Of a stretch of 64,000 nt of DNA, positions 33,883-45,412 are shown one piece after another (position 1 is the first letter of the stretch; each line of letters opens with the position of its first letter). The stretch is taken from contig OY755197.1 of NCBI GenBank assembly GCA_963576735.1, positions 5,468,501-5,532,500 on the forward strand, given 5' to 3'. Source of the DNA: Bedellia somnulentella. Lineage: Eukaryota; Arthropoda; Insecta; Lepidoptera; Bedelliidae. The translations under genes and the position numbers were made by a program. A model generated the notes under the pieces. It saw nothing but the letters and a program-made list of their open reading frames with translations. It did not search any database and had not been told where the DNA came from.

Positions 33883-34491
33883 AGGATGTGTTAACTGGGT
33901 GCGTAATTTTTCACATGACTTTATTAGTCCTATTGTCGGAAAGGCGTGAATTTAACTGATAATTAAGTTTGTTTGTAATTGTAATCACTAGTTTTAACGT
34001 ATTAAAATAAATACATTTCCCTTTTATATTCCTTCCATGACTTTAACAACAGAACCATTTCACAATATTATTTAAATTACCATAGTTTAACAAAGAATCC
34101 CTTGTTTCACTTGTACACATTTCCATGGTACCCCTTACATCCGATTCTCAGCTTCAATGTTTGTCGTCCGCACAAAGTGGTCCCTAGTTCGATTTCCTGT
34201 CTAGACTCGTGATTGTCTGACTGTGGCTAAGCATCCATTGCGACTTCATTTGCATCTCGTCGGCGTACTTTGTTTGAGGAACCGGCAATGGTTGCTGTTG
34301 CGTTTGTAAGGGTTGTTTGGTGTAGGTATTTGAATTGATTTTAATTAAATAGTATGTAAATTCAATATGAGAAAACATTGTTTGAAATTAATGTTCATCA
34401 TGATTTCTCAGCCTAGTTTTAGTTGTAATGACGAGCGCTTATTTTATTATTTTGTTTCTGGTGGTCGCGGGTTCGACCCCAGATAAAGACA
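33883..34491. other. Non-coding stretch
   Basis: No gene is recognised. At 34456-34477 a B-box-like GTCGCGGGTTCGACCCC lies just before a SINE insertion, possibly an older tRNA-derived remnant. Confidence 0.35.
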
Positions 34492-34492
34492 A

Positions 34493-34853
34493 CATAACAT
34501 AAACGTTCACGCCGAATATCCCCGAAGGGGTTGGCAGAGGTACTAATACTTCTGAACATCACGTGACTTTGTCACCTGGTGTTCAGAGTACCCACGTTTT
34601 GCATGGACAGTGTACTCACGTGATAGGGGGCAGGCCTATCGCCGTTTTGCACGAATACACTGTCACGTGACTAAGTACAACTCAGCCATGTGGGTTTCCT
34701 CACGATGTTTTCCCTCACCGTTAACAACCATGATAAATTAACCACACATATGTCTTTATAAAAGACAAATTGGTGTAGGCCCGACCCAGGATTTGAACAC
34801 TAGTCGTTTGCACGATAACCGAGTGTTCTACCCACTGGGCTATCACGGTTGCT
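34493..34853 (-). mobile_element. Family B SINE, complete
   Basis: It is a minus-strand copy running from the tail ATAACATAAACG to the head GCAACCGTGATAGCCCAGTG. A and B boxes are intact. A 9 bp target duplication, TAAAGACAA, lies at 34484-34492 and 34854-34862. Confidence 0.9.
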
Positions 34854-34862
34854 TAAAGACAA

Positions 34863-35235
34863 ATATTTGTAAGATAACTCTGTTTCCTATGCGCATACAA
34901 ATGATTGAAGATATTATAAGCTAGCACGTTACTCGTACATCCTACACAAGATTAAACCATAAACTCGGAACATTATATTAACTTACATATTTTGCTGATC
35001 ACTTACATATTGTGTTAGGTAAATTTAAATACAAAATCATATGAAGATAACATATATCGCAACGGAGCATGCGACGCGGAAAGCTAACCTCATTTCATTT
35101 CAATTCCTTCATGCGATTACGCTTCAAGTGGTGTAAAATTGAAAAACGACGGAATCTGTACGGTGACAATGGTTTAGGCAGAATAAGAATGTGTGAAAAC
35201 ATAAGCAATAGGAAAACTAATGTAGTTTCTTATTA
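34863..35235. other. Non-coding stretch
   Basis: Nothing recognisable was found. Confidence 0.4.
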
Positions 35236-35445
35236 AGGCCGATTCGGTGGCAAGAGAAGCTTTTTTTGAGGCATTTTAGTGATTTCTGGGCAATGTGACT
35301 GAAGACTATGGATTGGTTATGACAAACCATTATTTATTTTCACTATCTTGTCCGTGCTAAACTTCCAAAAGTCGCTCTGAAATTTTCACTTCTAAAGCTC
35401 TGCCTAACCCGTTTTTTTGGATTTATAGGCTTGGGTATGTATGTT
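35236..35445 (+). repeat. Family A retroposon, diverged
   Basis: AGTGATTTCTGGGCAATGTG, TTGTCCGTGCTAAACTTCC, AAAGCTCTGCCTAACCCG and GATTTATAGGCTTGGGTATG match family A on the plus strand. The 5' third is lost. Confidence 0.6.
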
Positions 35446-35811
35446 ATTTTCGCTGCCTGAATTGTAACGTTGATAATAAGTACTTGTCGTTAAATTCGAG
35501 AAATGGAAAAAAATATAATATTTGTAAAGCTTTCTATGTATCATGGTTACCCTTTGAAAATTCGTATTATACCCACAAACGAGATTTGATATCATTTCTG
35601 AGAAATCATATCAAAAATTACATTATAAAAGGGGATATTCGTTGTCGTCGTTATCAAAACTTAACGAGAAATCGTCATATTTGAGTATATCTTCAATTGC
35701 GTCCAAATATAGAAAATTTGATACAATTTAGCTTTTTCGCAATTATTACGTTACAAATTAATTATACAGCTACGTCAGTCCTTTTAATTTCATTACAAAA
35801 GAGATTAAATT
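35446..35811. other. Non-coding stretch
   Basis: Nothing recognisable was found. Confidence 0.4.
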
Positions 35812-35953
35812 GTAAGAAACGGCGATAGGCCTGCCCCCTATCACGTGAGTACACTGTCCATGCAAAACGTGGGTACTCTGTTCAAAAGTATTAGTACCTT
35901 TGCCAACCCCTTCGGGGATATTCTGCGTGAACGTTTAAATTATGTTATGTTAT
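35812..35953 (+). repeat. Family B SINE, 3' part
   Basis: It begins inside the body at CGGCGATAGGCCTGCCCC and ends GCGTGAACGTTTAAATTATG with two TTATG units. The stretch around the CAGGTGAC hairpin is deleted (GTGGGTACTCTG joins TTCAAAAGTATT). Confidence 0.8.
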
Positions 35954-36069
35954 AAAAAGATTTTTTCTCCCATGAATCGCTCTCAATTTGTTTATCGGAA
36001 GTTTTACATACAAAAAAGATTCTAAAACCAGCTATCGTTATTTTACGTAATAAGTTAATCGTAACGTCA

Positions 36070-36334
36070 CGTTAATGTGTGGTTAATTTGTCATGGTTGT
36101 TGACGGTGAGGGTAAACATCGCGAGGAATTCCACATGGCTGAGTTGTACATAGTCATGTGACAGTGTATTCTTACAAAACGGCTATAGGCCTGCCCCCTA
36201 TCACGTGAGTTCACTTTTCAACCAAAACGTGGGTACTCTGAATACCAGGTGACAATGTCACGTTATGTTCAGATGTTAGTTCCTCTGCCTTCCTCTTCGG
36301 GGATATTCGGCGTGAACGTTTGAGTTGAGTTGAG
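36070..36334 (+). repeat. Family B SINE, head missing
   Basis: It runs from AATGTGTGGTTAATTTGTCA to GGCGTGAACGTTTGAGTTGA. The tail is the variant GTTGA/GTTGAG instead of TTATG. It lies about 120 bases after another B fragment in the same orientation. Confidence 0.8.
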
Positions 36335-36838
36335 CAAAGCATGTCAGTTAAATTAAAACAATTATATCCTTATTGTAGCTTTATAAAATCCTTAAAAATC
36401 AAGCATCTGATGTAAATTATGTTTATAATCATAATTGTAAATCGTGCATAGGAACAAAACATACAGAATAAAGATAAAATGTTAAAAGAAGATGCAAAAT
36501 AAATTCATTTCTCAAACCATTATTTCAAGTCGCAAAATGATGTTGTAGGCTGCATTATATTACACACTTTCAACGTAATTATGTTCACGTTAGCACTTCA
36601 CTGACTCCATACCTTGAGATGGCGGCTTTTACGCTGCACGATATTTTATTATAAGGCTTTATGGGTTGAAGGAATATGTTAGAATAAATAATGTGTGAGG
36701 ACTAAATTCATCGGGTTTAGTTGTTGGTTTTGATGATTATTTAATAGTTTTTTTGTATGGGTTTACTGAAATAGCTTTATTGCTTATCGCTCACAATTAT
36801 AATGTTAAAAAGGCTAGGTCGGGTTCCAAATTCAACAA
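36335..36838. other. Non-coding stretch
   Basis: Nothing recognisable was found. Confidence 0.4.
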
Positions 36839-36957
36839 CAGCCACTTTTGGAAGTAAACGGGGTAAAAGATGGCAAATAAAGGATGATTTAGTTAAGGCT
36901 AATTGCATCGCCTAACAATCACTTAAAAAGCATCATACCCTTTTAGTCGTTTCGTAA
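36839..36957 (-). repeat. Family A retroposon, central fragment
   Basis: CAGCCACTTTTGGAAGTAAA, GGGTAAAAGATGGCAAATAA and GCATCGCCTAACAATCACTT are clear family A blocks on the minus strand; both ends are missing. Confidence 0.65.
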
Positions 36958-37059
36958 GTCTCCATTTTTTTTACGTTCTTTTCTACTGTAGTGTCACATG
37001 TTAAATGTAAGAGGTCCCGGTTCCTGTATATAAGTGTTTTTTTCAAATGAACTTACATA

Positions 37060-37289
37060 AAAACATATATTCACGGCTACCAAGCCCTAAGCGGGCTAGC
37101 CAGAGCTTCGGAATAATAAATCCCTCAGCCACTTTTAGAAGTTGAGTGGGGAACAGATTGTAAAGTTAATATTTATGGTGATGGGTCTCCAACCGCATCG
37201 CCCAAAAGCCACTAATTATCGTCGTATTTTACGAACACCTACAGGAAGAAATGCGGTATTGCTATCTTAAACTGACACTACACAGCCTA
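37060..37289 (-). repeat. Family A retroposon, nearly full length
   Basis: It has AACATATATTCACGGCTACC, GGGCTAGCCAGAGCTTCGG, GATGGGTCTCCAACCGCATC and GAAGAAATGCGGTATTGC, ending ACTGACACTACACAG. It is moderately diverged. Confidence 0.7.
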
Positions 37290-38353
37290 TAATGTTTAAT
37301 ATATCGGACAGTTAATTTGTCCAGTGATTTTTAACTAGTCCCGGGTAATGCCTATTATTATTTTTTGAGTATATTAACCAAAACTTAATGAGTTTTTGTT
37401 AAGTTTCACCCGTGAATATTTTCACCTGTTAGCCTGAAAACGTCGAATCGTGAACAGTAAATAAACTCCTAACTTGTATTAAAACTCTCACCCACCGCCC
37501 ATGTACGTGTCAATTGACAAGTCCTCTCGTCTGTCTGTCTGTCACAATGGCGAAGGGGGTCTGTCAAACCCATCATTTCTCGTCGAGTGTTATATCCAGT
37601 TCCTGTCTAAAGTGTTCTTTAGAGATAGCTTGAAGATGAGACAGGGAGAGAGAGGTTTTTAGGGATTCAGAATTAAGTTTGTGTCGGGTTTGAGTGTGTA
37701 GAATGGAATGCAGTGAAAATGAAATTTGATCAGTATTAAAGGGTTTACATGATCATCAGAATTTTGTGTTAAATAAGGTGTTTTTTAATTATACTCCTTT
37801 TACCTTGGGTGGGGGCTGATTTCTAACTAATGAAGATACAGTAGCCATTTGAGTGATGTGATGCGAATGATATCACTTGCCTTTCTTTCACTATTTTTAT
37901 TCATTAATAAATAATTTAAGTTCTCCAACTAACCGTTTTTAGAATGATGAGCGTGATCTAGTTTTTGAAATCTAACATATCTCGTTATTTTTTATCTATA
38001 GCAAATATTTCAAAGCCAACAACAAAATCTATTCACCAAACTTTCAATAATTACTTCTCGCATAAAACAAAAAACCCGCTGTAATTAAAAACCGTAGTGA
38101 AATCTCTGCAACCTACAAAATAAGCGTAAACCAGTATTAAGCGCCTAAGCACAATGGTGTTGGGAATAAAAGGCGAAGCGTACCCCGGTGGCGAATTTTC
38201 AACGGACAATTAACGGAGAAAATTGCATTTTATAATACCACCGTAATGCGTTTAGGTCTCCTTTGTCACTAGATTTTATGCGATGTATTAAATGCGTATC
38301 TTTACGCTTTGCGAGGCGGGGTAGGTGGAGATGTGAATGTGTTACTTAACTAG
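37290..38353. other. Non-coding stretch
   Basis: No gene is recognised. A short TCTG run lies near 37533-37545. Confidence 0.4.
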
Positions 38354-38576
38354 AACATACGTACTTACACTCATGGATATAAATCCCAGAAGGCTTTATC
38401 AGAGCGTCAAAATTTACAATTCCTCAGCTGTATGTTGAGTGGGGCAACGATCGTAAAATGGGTCTCAAACCACATGACTTAAAAACACTTAAAAAGCCCA
38501 AAACGTTAAGTCCCCCTTACGACATCCGCGAAAGGAAATAGGTTAGTACTATTTTAAGCCGGCATTACACAGCTAT
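38354..38576 (-). repeat. Family A retroposon, diverged
   Basis: ACTCATGGATATAAATCCCA, ATTCCTCAGCTGTATGTTGA, GGGTCTCAAACCACATGAC and TTAAGCCGGCATTACACAG follow the minus-strand order. Confidence 0.65.
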
Positions 38577-38966
38577 GTCTATGGGCAAGCGTGTAGAACA
38601 TTTTAGCACCAAAACTGAAAAGCTAGTTAGCAACCAATCAAAAAGTAAAGTGCCTAACCAACTTCGCCTGATGAGTACCCCGTTAAGCCCATTATGTTAG
38701 GAGTAATCCACTAAACTGTCTATCATTATGGGAGGAAATTGTGTTATCTCCTCCATCGGGAGGCAGCGGGTTCGATACCCGATCGCACTAATCACTGTTA
38801 CGTGATTAAATGAATTTCCGCATTACAGTTTTGATACGTTTCATTGCGATCGCTCGCGTTAGTGCGAATAAGGAAGTGATATGCTGGCGCGTTTAATTTA
38901 TTGACTTGCTTTATGGATGCTGGACTAGTTGTTTTGTACAAATAACTATGAAAAGTTGGAATAAAA
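38577..38966. other. Non-coding stretch with tRNA-like B box
   Basis: GCAGCGGGTTCGATACCCGA at 38765-38784 resembles a T-arm, but no matching acceptor or D arm was found. It may be a SINE relic. Confidence 0.35.
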
Positions 38967-39181
38967 TAGCGCTATACGTTTTCTTTCCTCGGGTATTGTA
39001 AGAGATTCGAATCTGCATTGCGGATTTTTCTGAGATTTTTGGGTTATGTGGCTGAAGACCCATTACTAACCCTCCTAAATTTTACAATTTGTTCTTACTT
39101 AAGTTCCAGTGGTTTTGATTTTAGATTTTGAGGCTCTGGCTACCCCTTTTTGGTATTTATAGCCACGAATATATGTATGTA
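38967..39181 (+). repeat. Family A retroposon, diverged
   Basis: TCCTCGGGTATTGTAAGAG, TTTTTGGGTTATGTGGCTGA, GAGGCTCTGGCTACCCCTT and TTTATAGCCACGAATATATG match family A on the plus strand. Confidence 0.65.
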
Positions 39182-39257
39182 AACCTCGCAAAATCTCTAG
39201 ATTAGTTATCATTTAAAACAATCTTATCTCGATAATTATGTTATAAAAAAATATTTC

Positions 39258-39347
39258 CTTTCTAAAAGTGGCTGAGGGTTTTCTAATTCTTTTGCTCTGG
39301 CTACCCCTTCTAGGGAATTATAGCCGTGAGTAAATGTATTGTATGTA
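39258..39347 (+). repeat. Family A retroposon, 3' fragment
   Basis: It begins TTTCTAAAAGTGGCTGAGGG and ends GCCGTGAGTAAATGTATTG. It is 5' truncated, as expected for a retroposon. Confidence 0.75.
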
Positions 39348-39765
39348 AAAAAATATATAAATGTTGGTTATTTTGATGTAATCAAAATACGAGACTAGTT
39401 AAATCTTAATATCTAAATCACCTTTAAGATTAAAATAGATGTACTGGCCACAGGCGTTCTTAAGTAATAAATTTGGCATAGTGTCAAATGTACATGGAGC
39501 AATTAATTGTCGGTTACCCATTGCCAAATAGGGTTGCAGGGTTATAGAATACTGATTGACAAATTGCTGAAACGAACCGACCGGAGATAAACAAAGCTCG
39601 TTTTTAAGCTCTGGTTGCGCTTTGTTTTTATACGGCATGTGTTATATTTATGACTTCGCAAACAGGAAATATTTAACTGATAATATTTAACTAAACCAAG
39701 TGTATGGAAAGTGACCTAAGAATTAATAACTACAGAGTCAGTGATTATTTATGTGATAAAATTTG

Positions 39766-40040
39766 CCAAGTAGTGTCGGCTTTGCCGTGTAGTGTCGGCT
39801 TAGAATAGCACTACCCCGTTTCTACCGATGGTTGTACGTAAGAAGCGACTAACGGTATTGGGGCCTTTAAGGGATTTTTGGGCGATGCAGTTGGAGACCC
39901 ATCACCAACAACCTTTACTTTACCATCTTTATCCCACTCAACTTTCCAAAAGTGGCTGAGAAATTTCTAATTCCTTTGCTCTGGCTACCCTTCTAGGTTA
40001 CCTTACCCTTATAGCTGTGAGTATATGTATGTATGTATGT
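39766..40040 (+). mobile_element. Family A retroposon with duplicated 5' end
   Basis: It is a complete copy with a 10 bp target duplication, ATAAAATTTG, at 39756-39765 and 40041-40050. Its 5' end reads GTAGTGTCGGCTTTGCCGT and then GTAGTGTCGGCTTAG again, so the first roughly 19 bases are tandemly repeated. The copy at 57407-57680 has the same arrangement. Confidence 0.85.
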
Positions 40041-40050
40041 ATAAAATTTG

Positions 40051-40626
40051 ACGCTATAATGTGAATATTGTTGACATAAAATGTATCTATGGGATTGAAA
40101 GGTATTGACTGAATTATATAATAAACTTTGACATTCACCTGCCTCTATATTTATGAAGCTTGTTTGTTTGTGAGACAAAATAATAATCTTTTTGCATGTT
40201 ACCCCAGTAATACTAGACAACATTCATTGGATCCATTTAAACTTATAGTTCCAACCACTGGTACTGCTTTGGGAAAATGAAATAGCAATGTAATGATAGC
40301 TAGGATCTATAATAAGATACCAAGAGAATTTAAAACAATAAGACTGAATATACTGAAACGTGAGCTAAAAAAATGGCTGATAGAGAAATGTTTTTATGAA
40401 CTTGATGATTTTTTTTTTCTCAATAATAATATAATTTGAAATTCACGGCTGTTTGAGTTAAATAAATGTAACTAATAAATTTATTGTCATATTTTTAATT
40501 TAAATATTTGCATGCTAGCACATATAGTTAAATGTGATTGACCCATTATAATAATGCATCATCTTCATTGTACCACATTTATGCAAATAAAAATGATTTA
40601 AGTTATGATTTCATTGTTAATTAATG
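40051..40626. other. AT-rich non-coding stretch
   Basis: Nothing recognisable was found. Confidence 0.4.
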
Positions 40627-40639
40627 AATAAAAATAAAT

Positions 40640-40888
40640 ACATACATATACTCACGGCTATAAATCCCTAGAAGTGGTAGCCAGAGCTAACGAATTAGAA
40701 ATTCCTCAGCCACTTTTGGAAGTTTCGTGGGGAAAAGATGGTAAAATAAAGGTTGTTGGCGATGGGTCTCCAACCGCATCGCCCAAAAATCCCTTAAAAA
40801 GCCCCAATACCGTTAGTCGCCTCTTACGTACACCCACCGGAAGAAAAGGGGTAGTGCTATTCTAAGCCGAAACTACACAGCAAAATAA
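40640..40888 (-). mobile_element. Family A SINE-like retroposon, complete
   Basis: All blocks are intact from the ACATACATATACTCACGGCT tail end to TCTAAGCCGAAACTACACAG. A 13 bp direct repeat, AATAAAAATAAAT, lies at 40627-40639 and 40889-40901. It is A-rich, so the exact edge is uncertain. Confidence 0.85.
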
Positions 40889-40901
40889 AATAAAAATAAA
40901 T

Positions 40902-42103
40902 CTATGTTTAATAATTAAAATTTGACATATTAAATACAAAATAAAACTAAGTCTGTAAATAATAATATGGAAATTGTCTATGGTGCTGTAATGTTAATTT
41001 TGTTCTTAATTTCAAATTATCTTTCTATAGGAAGATAATTTTGATGTTAATATTTGCACGCTAATCTTGTTAGCAGAATAAGCAAGGACACTTTTGTAAC
41101 TGTTGATATCTCTATTTACTCTTATTCTGGCAAATAAATGATTATTTGATTCTATTCTACACCGATCTAACCAATGTCCTTTCGTCCTGACCTTCGATTG
41201 ACAGACAGATATTTCGAATTCATACTAACAGTTCTACACGCACACACATTATCTTATTTGAGCCTACTAGTATATTTCTAATTCAAAGAAAACTTCTCTA
41301 TCACATCTGAAAGTTGGTAAAGTATCAAATCCCATTCTAGACTCATCATAAGTAAATAACTATGAAAACTTTTTTATTCCTTGTCTTGAATTAGAACATT
41401 CAGTCTAGACTACAATTTGAGAATTTCTTCTCTTGAAAATTTGTGTAATCACTAAAATTATTGTTATCAAACATAGCCTAAAGTAATAACTGAACATTAG
41501 ACGGAGATTTGCGTCAGATATTTAATAAAGACTTGTGCATTGTTACGAAATATTATGGAACGACGCGTCGGTTCTGTCTGGCAACTTTATCAATTCAGAC
41601 GGGATTTAAATTGATTTTAATTTAATATTTGGTGTTGTGAAAATTGCGTGGCACTTCTTATTAATGTTTAGATATTTTTGTAGGATCTTTTGCAATCGTT
41701 TTTTTTTATTTCTGCATCGGAAGCGGAGCCTAGTGAACGTATTAATATATAGTAGGTTTTCATAGTATCCATATCTCTTATTAGTTATCTCAGTGGTATT
41801 CAACGCCAACACTATATTGAATGTTTGTTAAACACTAATTTAATTAAGGATTTAAGTAAGAAAGTATTAAATCAATCGCCGGAATTCCTTCGGAGACTAT
41901 GAAAGTGCTAAAGGAAATACCCAGTGATGTATGTTAATTTCCCAGCAAAATTAATTTCATCTTAACCCGAGCATCAAACGTATTATAATAATTATGAGCA
42001 CAACGTTCAAACCACAATGTCCACGTCATTCGCAGTAATTGTGCGCTGAATCGTAAATGGTTATGACAGTCTATGTGTATTATAAAATAAGTTTATATTA
42101 CGT
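40902..42103. other. AT-rich non-coding stretch
   Basis: Nothing recognisable was found. Confidence 0.45.
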
Positions 42104-42308
42104 TAGCCGTGTAGTGCCGGCTTAGAATGTCACTACCCCTTTCTACCCTCGGGTGTCGTAAGAGCGACTAAGGGTACGGGGCTTTTGTAAGTGGTTTTTC
42201 GGCCATGCGGTTGGAGTCCCATCACCAACGATACTTTATTTCTACCATCTTGTCCCTATCGACTTCCAAATGTGGCTGAAGAGTTTCTAGCTCTTAGCTC
42301 TGGCTACC
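42104..42308 (+). repeat. Family A retroposon, 3' truncated
   Basis: It starts GCCGTGTAGTGCCGGCTTAG and keeps all blocks to TTAGCTCTGGCTACCG, then stops abruptly without tail. Loss of the 3' end is unusual for a retroposon and implies a later deletion. Confidence 0.8.
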
Positions 42309-42420
42309 GTAAAGTTGATGAATCATCCCAGAAGGGCCTCGTATATGTCTGGTGAGACTAACTTCTACGTTGTCGATAAATAAAAATATTAGGATACTTA
42401 GATAATTTTGCCTATAGTAG

Positions 42421-42676
42421 TGTAGCGACGCGCTGTCAGTACACAATGACGCGCACTACATAGAAACGCTGACAGTGCAAGAATCACATTCCACAGCAAC
42501 ACGAAACCAAGTAATATACGTCACACGCGTCATCAAGACTCGCCATACAAATCGTACATCGCGCAATCGAAGTTTCTAAAATGTTTACTATATATACAAG
42601 TTCCAACTTAATACAGTTGGACCGCGGTCCCCAGGCATACCACCGCCTGGCGGAAGATCTTCCCTTTTCCTCCACA
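42421..42676 (+). repeat. 5' LTR of the TRIM element
   Basis: A TATATATA box lies at 42589-42596, with palindromes GGACCGCGGTCC and CCGCCTGGCGG downstream. This layout fits an LTR promoter with a structured transcript leader. Confidence 0.9.
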
Positions 42677-42694
42677 TTGGTGACCACCGACTAC
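42677..42694 (+). other. Primer-binding-site-like sequence of the TRIM
   Basis: TTGGTGACCACCGACTAC lies directly after the LTR. TGGTGACC is a common start for Gypsy-group primer sites; the tRNA is not identified. Confidence 0.55.
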
Positions 42695-42955
42695 AGAACA
42701 CGATGGCGTCCTTCTAAGCACAAGGAGTCATTTGGATTGGCCAGACAAGTACGAGCAGCAAAAAGGATATCAAAGGACAGCAGACAAAGCGCTTCGAATC
42801 CACGGCTCAAGAGACACGACTCGCAGCACGGCAGCAATGGGACACGCAACGGGGCACCCACACCGTGGCTGTTGGAGTCAGCATTGAGGTTCCGGCAGAC
42901 AAGGCCGTCGAGCATACACACACTGGCACGAAGATATGGAGTCAAAATTTCCTGT

Positions 42956-42969
42956 TGGAGGGGGAGTAA
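42956..42969 (+). other. Polypurine tract of the TRIM
   Basis: TGGAGGGGGAGTAA directly precedes the right LTR and would prime plus-strand synthesis. Confidence 0.75.
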
Positions 42970-43224
42970 TGTAGCGACGCGCTGTCAGTACACAATGACG
43001 CGCACTACATAGAAACGCTGACAGTGCAAGAATCACATTCCACAGCAACACAAACCAAGTAATATACGTCACACGCGTCATCAAGACTCGCCATACAAAT
43101 CGTACATCGCGCAATCGAAGTTTCTAAAATGTTTACTATATATACAAGTTCCAACTTAATACAGTTGGACCGCGGTCCCCAGGCATACCACCGCCTGGCG
43201 GAAGATCTTCCCTTTTCCTCCACA
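42970..43224 (+). repeat. 3' LTR of the TRIM element
   Basis: It matches the left LTR except for one missing G in CAACACGAAACC. The TATATATA box is at 43137-43144. Confidence 0.9.
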
Positions 43225-43228
43225 GTAG

Positions 43229-43851
43229 TATGAATATAAATTCTTTGTTTAATTGTTCTACGCAAACATGGCTTATTATAATAAAATTATTCCTGGGTGT
43301 CTGGGCTGTAAATACTTCTCGGAGCCGTTAAGATCTCAGCAAAAATATTCAAGAAAAATTAAATGGGTTACGATAAAGATGTCATTTGAATTACTTATTT
43401 TACAAATTTTGGATATACCGTTTAACTTGTGGGTTTGGTAGCGCAATTCCGTTATAATGTCATTATCAATAAGGTAATATAGGGTCATGGGTCATTGCAA
43501 ATAAGCCGTTGTAATTCAGAATTTCTAAAGGCACCCCGTAGTGCGGTCACGACTCCACAATCGACATCGATTAAATACGATTTAAAAATATCGATTATCA
43601 TAAAATCTCGATAACCTTTCAATTTTAATGATCAATGTGCGCAGCCATTGAGTTGGATAAGCTTGGGAATTGATTTTGCGATGATGTTATGCAATAATGA
43701 GCATTTGATAACGATAATGGATTGGCAATAAGTGAGGATGTTTCGCGATTTTTTATTACGGCACATAGTTTATTCAAATATTTTAAAGTTGTTTTAATTC
43801 CAAATGCTGGTATTGTTTATTTATTTATAAGTAAGTGATAAGAATATCCGT
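43229..43851. other. Non-coding stretch
   Basis: Nothing recognisable was found. Confidence 0.4.
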
Positions 43852-44031
43852 TATGGCTTAGTGGGGAGAACCACCGACACTGAAGCAGAGAGGCGTGGGT
43901 ATAAATCCTGAGTCTGGCTCACACCTATGTATCTTTTCTTTAGTCATATGTGTGTTTATTTAACATAGTTGTTAACTGTTAGGGAAATAATAGTTATGTA
44001 TATTAATAGTTAGTGAGGGAGCCGGCATAGG
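43852..44031 (+). repeat. tRNA-derived SINE related to family B, strongly diverged
   Basis: TCCGTTATGGCTTAGTGGGG supplies an A box and GCGTGGGTATAAATCCTGAG a B box. The sequence TCATATGTGTGTTTATTTAA and TAGTTGTTAACTGTTAGGGA parallels the family B body. It then decays near 44031. The tRNA head differs from B, so it may be a sister family sharing the body. Confidence 0.6.
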
Positions 44032-45291
44032 TGTCATTATTTTACGTGCGCTTCCGAAGTAGTTTCGAGTAGATAAGAGAAATATATAAAGTTGCGGAAT
44101 TTCTAATACCACACACTAATAAATCCAGCCAATTTAATATAAAAACGCAGCAGCATAGCTTCGGGACTCGTAATACCATGCTTTGTGTAAATAAACATTC
44201 GATTATAATATGATACATTATTATTATTATGTATATAGGCTTACACGCACATAAACCAAGTTATAAAACTATTGGGTTGACGATTTTCTTCAAGTTTTTA
44301 ATAAATATATCGATAACAGCTATAAACTATTTGACCTCGTTTTCTAAAATCCGTTATGAATCTATTCACTCAACTCTAACAAAGAACATGTCGGTCTACC
44401 AAAGATGTTTTTTAAACTAAATAGGAAAAAACAACCTCATCATTCTGATTCCATTAACATGTCCACGTTTCGAAACTCTTGTTGTGACTGATAATTATCG
44501 ATAACCGACATCATTACAATCCCCATTGGGTAACATCACTAAACGAACTATACAATGATGGACAAATATGAATAAAATCACTTGGCTGTCAAACACATCA
44601 ACACATATCAGTATTTAATGGTTAACATTTATCTATTATTCGTGTATTTGCAACTGAATGGTTCATTGCGGAATATTTTGTGTCGGGTTAAACGTGGACG
44701 CCCCGATTCGGGTGTGTTACGTTTTCAAGGAGAGAACTTCAAAACGTGTATGATTTTAATGAACATGTATGTTGTTGAGTGTTTGTCTGTAATGGATGGA
44801 TAGATGATCTACGAGAGGTTTTTATTTAGTACTCTGAAATGGATGTCAATCATCAATGACCAACTCATTTTGAACTGACACGAACAACTATTGACAAAAA
44901 TCTATTTATTTTGATTGGTTTACTATTATTGTTTCTTTGCACATTTTGATTTAATTTATAGAAGAACTGTGTCTTGGAAAGTTTTATGTTATTGAACATG
45001 ATTCTGATTAAACAATTAATTAACAGAGTATAAAAAACGTTGATATCGTTGGATATACTGCATTTTTTGCGCTCTTTTATTGTAATTCGTTCATTTACAA
45101 TTTGTGATTGGATTTTTGAAAAAGTGACACGCGTAAAACATTAATATTATTGGAGTATCATGTAAATCATCTAACATTATGAACTGTAAAACCAAAAACT
45201 CCTGTCAAAAGTAAGAAAACTTGGTAAGATTAGTTTTTTAAAAAAAAAAAATTATATATAACGTATATACTACTACTACGGTAGTAGTCGT
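44032..45291. other. AT-rich non-coding stretch
   Basis: No gene is recognised. ACTACTAC and its complement form a small hairpin near 45268-45286. Confidence 0.4.
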
Positions 45292-45412
45292 TAGTCTGCC
45301 AACCCGCAATTGGCCAGCGCCAGCGTGGTGGGCTATGGCCAAATCGCCCTATATAGGGTAGGCTCGAGCCCCTTGGTGGGGACATACATGGGTTGTGAGG
45401 TGAGGTGATATG
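45292..45412 (+). repeat. Dispersed retroelement 3' fragment
   Basis: The blocks CAACCCGCAATTGGCCAGCG, GTGGTGGGCTATGGCC, ATAGGGTAGGCTCGAGCCCC and GTGGGGACATACATGGG are familiar as a very common lepidopteran LINE-derived 3' fragment. This is recognised from memory. No frame or boundary can be proven here. Confidence 0.45.

Larger units (their letters stand above)
42421..43224 (+). mobile_element. TRIM-type non-autonomous LTR retrotransposon
   Basis: The whole element is 804 bp: LTRs of 256 and 255 bp around a 293 bp interior. Both LTRs start TGTAGCGACGCG and end TTTTCCTCCACA, and they differ by one base indel (a G missing in the right copy). A 4 bp target duplication, GTAG, lies at 42417-42420 and 43225-43228. 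A primer-site-like TTGGTGACC follows the left LTR and a purine tract precedes the right LTR, giving plus orientation. The interior has no gag or pol motif. The 4 bp duplication and TGGTGACC-type primer site suggest a Gypsy-group partner. High LTR identity implies recent movement. Confidence 0.9.

Noticed and set aside
34184..34378. Minus-strand 64-codon frame with a Gln/Pro run
   Set aside because: It looked exon-like, but flanking splice signals are weak and no domain is recognisable.
38765..38784. Possible tRNA T-arm
   Set aside because: No D arm, acceptor stem or anticodon arm could be found at correct spacing.
40674..40865. 63-codon frame, with a very similar frame at 58685-58978
   Set aside because: Both frames are readings of family A retroposons, so the similarity reflects the repeat and not a protein family.
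42581..43012. 143-codon open frame across the TRIM interior
   Set aside because: It begins in one LTR and ends in the other and has no recognisable motif. The TRIM anatomy explains the region without a protein.
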